This document shows positions 1-5,704 of a DNA stretch of 8,267 nucleotides, piece by piece. Both the position numbers and the translations under genes were made by a program. Source of the DNA: JBLHLB01 sp047618505 (GTDB lineage Bacteria > Planctomycetota > UBA1135 > GCA-002686595); contig JBLHLB010000176.1 of assembly GCA_047618505.1 (NCBI GenBank), positions 1 through 8,267 of the forward strand, written 5' to 3'. The notes beneath the pieces are model-generated. The model saw only the letters and a list, made by a program, of their open reading frames with translations, searched no databases and was not told the DNA's origin. Numbering within the stretch: position 1 is the first letter of the stretch; each line of letters begins with the position of its first letter.

Positions 1-935
1 CGGCACGGTCCGTGGTTTTCACCTCCCTGCGCAAGTTCGACGGAGTCACCTTCGATTACCTGCGCACCCGTGATTATATGCAGATGGCCGGGCGCGCCGG
101 TCGCCAGGGTATTGACACCATGGGGCTGGTGGTTTCCTTCCTGGACGAGCGTGATGTCCAGGAGGCCCCCGTCGAGCGCTTGGTCAGCGGGAAGCCCGAG
201 CCCGTCGAGAGTCGCTTCCGCCTCTCCTACGCAACGATCCTGCACCTGATCGAACACCTGGGCCGCGAACGCCTGATCGAGGCCTGGGAGAAGTCCTTCA
301 ACCAATTCCAGCACCGTGGCAAATCGCGCAAGGCGCGCGAATCAAACCGAGCTGTACAGCGCTCCCTGGTGGATGCGCACCTCAATCTGCTGCGCGAATT
401 GAACTACCTGGACGACGAGGCCAAGCTGACCGCTCGCGGTCGTGTAGGTCGACTCTTCTACGGGTATGAATTACAGGTCACCGAGTTGCTCTTCCAGGGC
501 GTTCTTGAGGACCTGCCCGCCAACCTGATCGCCCAGGTCTTCGTCGGCCTGGTACACTCAGCCCGCCGCCGTGAGCAAGTACGGATTCCCCAAAGGTTCT
601 TCGGTGACCTCCGGGAAGACATCGACAAGATGATCCGCAAACTCATGCGCCAGGAGGCCGAGGCGGGCCTGACCAATCCCTTGAAAGAAGCCGATTGGGG
701 TCTGGCACCGGCCATCGATCGCTGGCTCGGCGGGGCTGAACTGGAGGATCTTGAAGACGACTTTGAGGGCACCTCCGGAGACATGGTGCGTACGATGCGC
801 CAATCCCTTCAGCTCATGCGCCAGGTGCGCCGGACTCTGGATCCGCGCGACAACCTCTATGATCGCATGGCGGACGCGATCCAGGGTCTGAACCGAGAAG
901 AAGTTGATGCCCAGCGCCAGCTTGAACTCGGCTAG
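1..935 (+). CDS. Ski2/Mtr4-like DEAD/DEAH-box RNA helicase, C-terminal part (5' end outside window)
   Basis: This is the C-terminal 311 codons of a superfamily 2 helicase; the reading frame is open from base 3 and no start is visible, so a GTG at 12 is internal. The first residues (VVFTSLRKFDG) are typical of the Ski2-like second RecA domain. Motif VI, QMAGRAGRQGID, lies at 81-116; its arginines contact ATP. Next comes SRFRLSY (about 205-225), then a helical region and a C-terminal DSHCT-like domain containing WLGGAELEDL and FEGTSGDMVRTMRQ (about 720-805). The family unwinds RNA with ATP; bacterial members are poorly characterised and a role in RNA turnover is inferred. The space between motif VI and DSHCT looks short, so an Mtr4-type arch insertion is probably absent. 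The TAG stop lies inside the left end of the palindromic repeat at 932-1097. The family call is firm; the cellular role is not. Confidence 0.9.
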   Translation, partial: ARSVVFTSLRKFDGVTFDYLRTRDYMQMAGRAGRQGIDTMGLVVSFLDERDVQEAPVERLVSGKPEPVESRFRLSYATILHLIEHLGRERLIEAWEKSFNQFQHRGKSRKARESNRAVQRSLVDAHLNLLRELNYLDDEAKLTARGRVGRLFYGYELQVTELLFQGVLEDLPANLIAQVFVGLVHSARRREQVRIPQRFFGDLREDIDKMIRKLMRQEAEAGLTNPLKEADWGLAPAIDRWLGGAELEDLEDDFEGTSGDMVRTMRQSLQLMRQVRRTLDPRDNLYDRMADAIQGLNREEVDAQRQLELG

Positions 936-1097
936 CAGTCCGTTGAAAAACAGCAGCTTCTCGGTTGGTCTCCACAAATTGCCTGGCAAGGCGTCGGGTT
1001 CTCCGCGTAGCTGTACCTACACGGGTGGTTCCGACAACGCAGCCAGGCGATTTGTGGGGGCCGAGCGAGGAGTTGCTGTTTTTCAACGGGCTGCTAG
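932..1097. repeat. 166-bp near-palindromic element with CTAG ends
   Basis: The two 56-base arms, 932-987 and 1042-1097, match as reverse complements at 48 of 56 positions without a gap. Most differences are C/T or A/G changes. Each arm begins with CTAGCAG, then a C/T-rich triplet, then GTTGAAAAACAGCA, and contains CCACAAAT and GCCTGGC. The centre is at GTAC (1013-1016), flanked by a small GTAG/CTAC stem, and the 54 bases between the arms pair only partly. This is the form expected of a non-coding palindromic mobile repeat (REP/MITE-like) or a very strong RNA hairpin. It contains no transposase. The left CTAG contains the stop codon of the upstream helicase. The GTTGAAAAAC core looks like sequences dispersed in many bacterial genomes, but this rests on memory and copy number cannot be seen from one window. 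Confidence 0.8.
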
Positions 1098-1457
1098 GCC
1101 GAAAGGCACCGACAGGGCAACGAGAACCGGTAGGCAAGCCTCGGAAGATTGTCTCATTCTTTACGAGTTACTGGGCCGGGAGTCCGGGGTAGGCCTTGCG
1201 GTCCAATGGGCAGTGATTAGGCTCCAAAAGTCCCCTCCGCTAGATCCCTCCACGTTCGATCACAAGCTCTCCCCCACACCACAACATTAGCGGTTGCCCC
1301 ACGATCGGTACTCCCCCAAGGTAGGGACCACCGGTACAGGACAGCCCGCGGCGCGCCCCCACGTTTACTCCTGATCCCCTTTCTGGTTCCGTCGGTTGAT
1401 GCTAAATAGGAACCACGAAAGCTGGGCCGACAGGGTGAAGCGAATAGTCAAAGCTAC
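1098..1457. other. Intergenic stretch with no recognisable gene
   Basis: These 360 bases follow the palindrome and precede the alpha/beta-hydrolase gene. Reading frames across it are low-complexity or run through the palindrome, and none resembles a known protein. No tRNA, rRNA or CRISPR pattern is seen. The stretch is rich in C runs around 1240-1370 and less so near the next gene. A promoter for the gene at 1458 is presumably here, but no convincing -35/-10 pair could be picked. Confidence 0.6.
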
Positions 1458-2321
1458 ATGAACATCAGCATGCTCTCGGGCCTCGCGGCCCTTGGTTTGG
1501 CGACGCTCCCTGCGATCTCGTCGACCACTCTCGCCGAGGCGGTCGAAACGCCTGTATCTCCTGCAGCGATCACCGCTGCTTTTTCTCCTGGCTCCGCTTC
1601 CGCTTCTGCTTCTACTTCTGGCCAAGCCCCGGTCTCCTTCCAGGTCGTCCAGATCGTGACGGAGGACAAGCTGACCTTGGCGGGCTCCTGGTTTGCCCCT
1701 CGGAAGAAAGGGCAGCCCGTCCCGGGAGTTGTACTAGTACACGACGCTGGTTCGGACCGTTCCTCCATGGATGGTGTGGCGGATCGTCTGCGCAAGGATG
1801 GCTTCGCAGTCGTTAGCGTGGATTTGCGCGGCCACGGGGAGAGCGCCTCCAGCGACCTCGATTGGAGCGCCCTAGACGAGGGCGAACAGAACGCCCAGTG
1901 GGCCTTCGCCCAGCGCGATGTGAATGCCGCCGTCAACTGGCTCTTAGCCCAGAACGATGTGCACTCCACACGACTAACGGTTGTAGGCCACGGTGCTGGC
2001 TGTGCCCTCGCCGTGCGCCATATGCGCGACGATGAGAACGCCATTGCAGTCGCCTTGATCGAGCCCAAGGCCGAGTGCTTCGGATTCAAAGTCAACCGCG
2101 ATCTGGCCGACCTCGAGGGCCTGCCCACGTACATAGTTGCCTCCCGCGAAGCGGGCAAGCAGGGCACCGAAGCCATGGTCCAGGAAGCCAATTCAAACTC
2201 CGGCGACGAGCCCTTTGTAGAGCTCTGGCTGACGACTCCGCCGATCTTGACGAGCCGTAAGACCGCCTCGCGCGTCTCAGGCTTCCTGAAGGAGCACGCG
2301 CTCCCCAAAAAGGGCAAGTAG
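1458..2321 (+). CDS. Exported alpha/beta-hydrolase-fold protein lacking the catalytic serine
   Basis: A 287-residue protein with an N-terminal hydrophobic segment (residues 5-20) ending near TLAEA, which reads as a signal peptide although no Lys/Arg precedes it. A Ser/Ala/Gly-rich linker follows (44-58). The alpha/beta-hydrolase core covers about 62-283: VVLVHDAGSD (91-100) is the oxyanion-loop strand and DLRGHGES (122-129) is typical of serine hydrolases. The nucleophile elbow at 177-181 reads GHGAG where active members have GHSAG, so residue 179 (codon GGT, 1992-1994) is Gly. The final strand/loop has no GxGH-like catalytic His, and the acid position after PTYIVAS is unclear. It therefore looks like a pseudoenzyme, perhaps a binding or scaffold protein; its ligand is unknown. 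No other usual start codon lies between the in-frame stop at 1407 and 1458. The Shine-Dalgarno signal is weak (GGGTGAAG, too far upstream). Confidence 0.8.
   Translation: MNISMLSGLAALGLATLPAISSTTLAEAVETPVSPAAITAAFSPGSASASASTSGQAPVSFQVVQIVTEDKLTLAGSWFAPRKKGQPVPGVVLVHDAGSDRSSMDGVADRLRKDGFAVVSVDLRGHGESASSDLDWSALDEGEQNAQWAFAQRDVNAAVNWLLAQNDVHSTRLTVVGHGAGCALAVRHMRDDENAIAVALIEPKAECFGFKVNRDLADLEGLPTYIVASREAGKQGTEAMVQEANSNSGDEPFVELWLTTPPILTSRKTASRVSGFLKEHALPKKGK
1590..1619 (+). repeat. Five imperfect hexanucleotide repeats (GCTTCT type) inside the hydrolase-fold gene
   Basis: Five consecutive six-base units, GGCTCC, GCTTCC, GCTTCT, GCTTCT and ACTTCT, encode residues 45-54 of the hydrolase-fold protein as Gly/Ala/Thr-Ser pairs. 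They form the flexible linker between the signal peptide and the fold. Because the unit is a multiple of three, changes in copy number would lengthen or shorten the linker without a frameshift. Confidence 0.65.
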
Positions 2322-2396
2322 AGCGGCGCCCGCCGGGGATCCCCAGCGTGGATTTCCGTAGCAGAAGCAAACCTCGGCCGTAGCACGCGGTTCTAG

Positions 2397-2435
2397 ACAG
2401 CCTTCCAGCTCGGATCGATTCCACTGGAAGGCTGT
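2397..2435 (+). terminator. Perfect 12-bp-stem hairpin between two genes; possible terminator or leader structure
   Basis: ACAGCCTTCCAG at 2397-2408 is exactly the reverse complement of CTGGAAGGCTGT at 2424-2435, with a 15-base loop. It lies 75 bases after the stop of the hydrolase-fold gene and 72 bases before the start of the next gene. No T-run follows the stem, so it is not a textbook Rho-independent terminator. A U-less terminator, an mRNA-stabilising hairpin, a leader structure for the downstream gene or a dyad operator on DNA are all possible. The symmetry itself is certain; the function is not. Confidence 0.45.
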
Positions 2436-2494
2436 TGGCATTGGCAGGCAAGGCGACCTTTTACCTGGCTCGCACTGCCACACGTGCACCCCTT

Positions 2495-2504
2495 GGGGAA
2501 AGAG
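2495..2504 (+). promoter_or_regulatory. Ribosome binding site that favours the ATG at 2508
   Basis: GGGGAAAGAG precedes ATG 2508, with GGGGA eight bases from the start. An in-frame GTG at 2484 would add eight residues but has no purine-rich site in front of it, so 2508 is the better start. Confidence 0.6.
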
Positions 2505-2507
2505 ACG

Positions 2508-3734
2508 ATGAACCAAATGAGAAGCTCGCTCGCCACGGCGCAGAACGCTCGATTCACGAGAATCTGCGGATCGCTTGTTCGCGCTGCTGTCCTTCTACTG
2601 GCCTGTCCGATGTTCCTGCCCTCCAACCTTGCGGCACTCCAGGACGGCGAGGTGTATTGGGAAGATGAGGCCTATGCCCCGGATGCCTTACCCGAGGACT
2701 TCGACGCCAGTACCCGGGAAGCCGTAGCCGATTGGTCCGCTTGGTCCGCGGAGTATGGCTATCGCATGACCTTGACCGATGACTTGCGCGTGCTGTTCCT
2801 CTCCGAAGGCAAGGGCATCGACAAGAACAACTGGAAGGCGCTGAGAGCATCCCTCAAGGCCTATGACGAGTTCTGCCCTCTCCTGGAGGGTGAACCCGTC
2901 CCCGTGGGCCCGGCAACGGCCCCGGCCCAACAGGGCGGCAATGGACAACCCGAGGAATCCCGCATCAAGCCGAAGATGCAAATCAAGCCCACGGCTGTGC
3001 TGATCGCCATCGACGATCTGTCGGATTATGAGGCTGTCCTAACCCACCTGGGAAAACTCGCCCCCTACTTGGACCAGTGGCTCCCTGAGGCGAAGAAGAA
3101 GGTCGGCTTCAGCTTGGAGCGACCCCTCGTGGCCGCTTGGCAAATGCGTCCGAGTGGCGTCGAGGAATGGGATCCAAAGAACGAATTGGTTCACCGTCTG
3201 GGAACCTTGATGATCCAGCGCGACCACGGTCGACTGCCCCATTGGTTATTACGCGGCCTGGCCTGGATGATCGAGATCGAAGTCACCAAGGGCGTCTACT
3301 GCTTTCCGGACCGCAGCAACTTTGTCTGGGCAGCGGAGCACGGTTCCTGGCCGAAGCTCGCGAAGAACCTAGCCACCAAGCTTGTCAAAGATGACAAGCT
3401 GATCGACGTGGACACCTTGGCCATGTTTGAACGTGACAAGTGGGACAATGACTTGGCCGTATTGTCCTGGTCCGTGGCGCATTGGCTCGCCGAGGAGCAC
3501 GCCGATGTCATGCCCCAGATCCTCTTTGATCTAAACCGTGCCCGGGTCAAGGGATCGACGACCTACTACCCCGACGGCACCTGGGACACGACCGGTGACT
3601 TCCTCCTCAGTTCGGACCGGCAGCAACGCATATTCGCGCGCTACCTAGGCGAAGAGTGCGAGACCGATTGGAGCGAAAAGATCTCCGGGACGAAAAAGAA
3701 GAAGAAGAAGAAGAAGCGCAACAGTCGGCTGTAG
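2508..3734 (+). CDS. Exported protein resembling peptidase MA-like (gluzincin) family, zinc site degraded
   Basis: A 408-residue protein whose N-terminus (RFTRICGSLVRAAVLLLACPMF, described as basic residues 15-25 then a hydrophobic core 26-37) is a signal peptide, probably cleaved near Ala42-Ala43; LLAC (30-33) could instead be a weak lipobox. The middle holds a Pro/Gln/Gly-rich linker (about 128-152). From about 220 the layout follows gluzincin peptidase MA-like proteins: a helix with HRLGT (229-233) where active members have HExxH, PHWLLRGLAW (244-253) where they have WLxEGLAxY, and WSVAHWLAEEH (321-331) like the later helix. All three expected zinc/catalytic positions (Glu and second His of HExxH, Glu of EGLA) are changed, so peptidase activity is unlikely. 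The C-terminus carries eight lysines. Family assignment is by motif layout and is moderate. It follows the hydrolase-fold gene by 186 bases and may or may not be co-transcribed. Confidence 0.7.
   Translation: MNQMRSSLATAQNARFTRICGSLVRAAVLLLACPMFLPSNLAALQDGEVYWEDEAYAPDALPEDFDASTREAVADWSAWSAEYGYRMTLTDDLRVLFLSEGKGIDKNNWKALRASLKAYDEFCPLLEGEPVPVGPATAPAQQGGNGQPEESRIKPKMQIKPTAVLIAIDDLSDYEAVLTHLGKLAPYLDQWLPEAKKKVGFSLERPLVAAWQMRPSGVEEWDPKNELVHRLGTLMIQRDHGRLPHWLLRGLAWMIEIEVTKGVYCFPDRSNFVWAAEHGSWPKLAKNLATKLVKDDKLIDVDTLAMFERDKWDNDLAVLSWSVAHWLAEEHADVMPQILFDLNRARVKGSTTYYPDGTWDTTGDFLLSSDRQQRIFARYLGEECETDWSEKISGTKKKKKKKKRNSRL
3693..3716 (+). repeat. AAA(AAG)7 tract coding for eight lysines
   Basis: One AAA and seven AAG codons in a row encode Lys396-403, six codons before the stop of the MA-like protein. 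The tract ends in RNSRL. It is a trinucleotide repeat that could vary in length in frame. It begins with five A residues, so slippage is conceivable. Confidence 0.8.
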
Positions 3735-3751
3735 GCACGGGGCTGAACGAG

Positions 3752-5089
3752 TCAGAGGCTGAGGAGTCTGTAGGCCACCCAATCGCGAAAGCGCTCCCAG
3801 GTACCCCGCTTCTTCCAACTTTCCAAGAAGACCTCCTCGGAGAGTCCCAGGTCCGCCAAAAACAACTCCTCCACCTCCATCGCTGTCCGGGGATCGAGGG
3901 TCGCCACGGTCACTTCGAGGTTGCGGCGGAAACTGATGAAGTCCAGGTTGAAGGAGCCCACGGTGGCGAAGAGTCCGTCAATGGTCGCAGTCTTTGCGTG
4001 CAGGGTGCGCGACTGCATTTCAAAAATGCGCACGCCGGCTCGTAGGAGTTTTCCATAGAGGTGATGGCTAGCCAGGGTGACCGCCGGCACATCAGAAACC
4101 CCCGCCGTGAGGATGCGCACGTCGACGCCGCGCTTGGCCGCATCGGCCAGGTCACGCAGCAGCTTGGCCGGCGGAACGAAGTAGGGAGATGTCAGGTAAC
4201 AACGCTCAACGGCACGGACTACGGTCAGGTGCAGGGCCTTTTGGATCGCCCGCTGGTCGCGCCGAATGTTCGACTGCAGGACTTCCACTAGGAGGTCCTC
4301 GGCCTGATTCTCGGGACGCTTAAAGCGGGCCGGAGGCTTGCTACGCATCTGCAAAATAGTGGCCCGATGCAAGTCCCCGAGATCCCGCGCGCAGGGCCCA
4401 CGCAGGGCCAGGTGCGCATCGCGGAAGACACCGTTGCCGTGGCGCTCCCCCGCATAGTCTTCACTCGCATTCATGCCGCCACAGAAGGCAATGGCTTCGT
4501 CGACGACCAAGATCTTGCGGTGGTTGCGTACCAGCCGAGAGAAGCGAGTACGGAAGCGCAGCATCGGGTTGAACCAGACCACGTCGGACCCCGCTTCCTT
4601 AAGCGGTTCCAGAAAAGCCTCGGTCAGATCACCTGAGCCGTAGGAGTCGAGCACGAGGGAAACCTCGACCCCGCGCTCCGCCGCGGCGGCGAGCAGGTCG
4701 CGAAAACGCCGACCAACGCGATCGTCCACCAGAATATATGTCGTGAAGAAGACCCGTCTTTGGGCGCCTTCGATGGCGGACCACATGGCCTCAAAAACAT
4801 CGTCGCCGTCGCTCATGAGACACACGGAATTGCCCCGGCTAACCTTGCCCAGGGGTCGAAGCAACCGGACGGTACCCTGCCACTGGCGCCAAAGGGGGGC
4901 CTCACCGTCCTCCCCAAGGTGGGGCGCGAAGACCCGTTTCACCGCCTCTTCGATGGTGCCAGAGGGCGGTAGCACCCTGCGAACCCCGCGCCGCAGGATT
5001 TCTCCCACGCTTGGAGCGCCGCCAGCCCCTGCAACGCGAGCTTCATCCGTGGGCTCCGAGCCGCCCGGGGTTGTTCGATCTGTCTGCAT
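3752..5089 (-). CDS. cls: Phospholipase D superfamily protein, cardiolipin synthase type (two HKD motifs)
   Basis: A 445-residue protein with two complete PLD active-site motifs: RNHRKILVVD (His190, Lys192, Asp197) followed by AFCGGMN, and RTLHAKTATID (His364, Lys366, Asp371) followed by VGSFNLD. Each histidine/lysine/aspartate set is intact, so catalysis is expected. The spacing, the FRDAHLALRGP block (222-232) and TSPYFVPP (300-307) are those of bacterial cardiolipin synthases, which join phosphatidylglycerol with another phospholipid. No transmembrane helix is visible, which with the length fits ClsB-like rather than ClsA-like enzymes; a different PLD-family lipid transferase is possible. 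The first 27 or so residues are polar and low-complexity, so the start could be further in. It converges on the MA-like gene (17 bases between stops) and diverges from the molybdenum-enzyme operon (17 bases between starts). Confidence 0.88.
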   Translation of the reverse strand: MQTDRTTPGGSEPTDEARVAGAGGAPSVGEILRRGVRRVLPPSGTIEEAVKRVFAPHLGEDGEAPLWRQWQGTVRLLRPLGKVSRGNSVCLMSDGDDVFEAMWSAIEGAQRRVFFTTYILVDDRVGRRFRDLLAAAAERGVEVSLVLDSYGSGDLTEAFLEPLKEAGSDVVWFNPMLRFRTRFSRLVRNHRKILVVDEAIAFCGGMNASEDYAGERHGNGVFRDAHLALRGPCARDLGDLHRATILQMRSKPPARFKRPENQAEDLLVEVLQSNIRRDQRAIQKALHLTVVRAVERCYLTSPYFVPPAKLLRDLADAAKRGVDVRILTAGVSDVPAVTLASHHLYGKLLRAGVRIFEMQSRTLHAKTATIDGLFATVGSFNLDFISFRRNLEVTVATLDPRTAMEVEELFLADLGLSEEVFLESWKKRGTWERFRDWVAYRLLSL

Positions 5090-5090
5090 C

Positions 5091-5096
5091 GGAGAG
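5091..5096 (+). promoter_or_regulatory. Ribosome binding site of the [2Fe-2S] subunit gene
   Basis: GGAGAG lies ten bases before ATG 5107, inside the 17-base gap between the two divergent start codons. It fixes the start at 5107 rather than at an in-frame ATG at 5011, which would add 32 residues unrelated to the family and overlap the cls-like gene. Confidence 0.7.
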
Positions 5097-5106
5097 AATC
5101 CCCACG

Positions 5107-5700
5107 ATGCGGGTTCTAAACCTTCGAGTAAATGGAGACAGCGTGGAAGTGGCGGCGCCAGAGCATTGGACGCTGCTGGAAGTTCTACGCTATTCCCTAC
5201 ACCTTACCGGCTCTAAGCAGGGTTGCGACAAGGGCGATTGCGGGGCCTGTACGGTGCTGCTGGACGGCAAGCCGATACTGGCCTGCCTGACCCTTGCGGC
5301 GCTCAGCGAAGGTCGCGAGATTACAACGATCGAAGGCCTGATGCCGGCCCACCTGCGTGCGGGCGGAGAAGGTCCCGACCCGATTCAAGACGCTTTTGAC
5401 CGCTGCGGCGCCCTGCAGTGCGGTTTCTGTCAGCCTGGCATGCTGCTCACGACGCGGGCCATGCTGAATGAGAACCCGAATCCTACGGGTGACGAGATCC
5501 GTGCCTCCCTCTCTGGCAATCTGTGCCGCTGCACGGGTTACACGCAGATCGTCCAGGCCATCGAACTTTCGATCAGCGAGACCACGGGCGGCGAACCGCC
5601 CTCGCCCTCCTGGGCCCCCGGCACAAATCCCTGGGCGACGGACAAGAACTGCGGAAATCGCCCGGGCCGGGCCAAGGGCGCAAGCCTGGCGGAGGAGTAG
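5107..5700 (+). CDS. [2Fe-2S] small subunit of a xanthine oxidase family molybdenum enzyme (4-hydroxybenzoyl-CoA reductase-like)
   Basis: A 197-residue electron-transfer subunit. The N-terminal plant-ferredoxin-type domain has Cys40, Cys45, Cys48 and Cys60 (GCDKGDCGACTV, then ILAC). The C-terminal helical domain binds the second [2Fe-2S] cluster through Cys105, Cys108, Cys140 and Cys142 (QCGFCQPG and NLCRCTGY). All eight ligands are present. In this family the two clusters carry electrons between the molybdopterin centre and FAD. The domain usually ends shortly after CTGY; here about 40 further residues, rich in Pro, Gly and polar residues (roughly 158-197), form an unstructured tail with an additional cysteine (Cys182). 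The gene is first in the operon; its stop is four bases before the large-subunit start, and its last codons form that gene's ribosome binding site. The small, large, FAD order matches the order I recall for hbaBCD of Rhodopseudomonas palustris. Confidence 0.93.
   Translation: MRVLNLRVNGDSVEVAAPEHWTLLEVLRYSLHLTGSKQGCDKGDCGACTVLLDGKPILACLTLAALSEGREITTIEGLMPAHLRAGGEGPDPIQDAFDRCGALQCGFCQPGMLLTTRAMLNENPNPTGDEIRASLSGNLCRCTGYTQIVQAIELSISETTGGEPPSPSWAPGTNPWATDKNCGNRPGRAKGASLAEE
5691..5697 (+). promoter_or_regulatory. Strong ribosome binding site of the molybdopterin subunit gene
   Basis: GGAGGAG, seven bases before ATG 5705, overlaps the final Glu-Glu codons of the small-subunit gene. It is the best Shine-Dalgarno in the window, rules out the longer frame opening at 5468, and suggests coupled translation of the two subunits. 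Confidence 0.85.
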
Positions 5701-5704
5701 TTCC

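Noticed and set aside
904..1290. Forward open frame of 128 codons running through the palindrome
   Set aside because: It overlaps the helicase end, translates the inverted repeat and has no family resemblance; the frame is a by-product of high GC.
1395..1410. Possible -10-like TAAATA before the gene at 1458
   Set aside because: No matching -35 at suitable spacing; too weak to call in this base composition.
1098..1457. Possible structural RNA or CRISPR in the long gap
   Set aside because: No cloverleaf, no regular direct repeats and no conserved RNA motif could be recognised by eye.
1454..2386. 310-codon reverse-strand open frame opposite the hydrolase-fold gene
   Set aside because: Its translation is Ser/Arg/Ala-rich without motifs, while the forward frame has a signal peptide and a clear alpha/beta-hydrolase pattern.
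3735..3751. Bidirectional terminator between the convergent genes
   Set aside because: The 17-base gap has no stem-loop or T-run on either strand.
5468..5704. Upstream extension of the molybdopterin subunit (start at 5468)
   Set aside because: It would overlap the small-subunit gene by over 200 bases with Arg/Pro-rich sequence; a strong ribosome binding site and family N-terminus support 5705.
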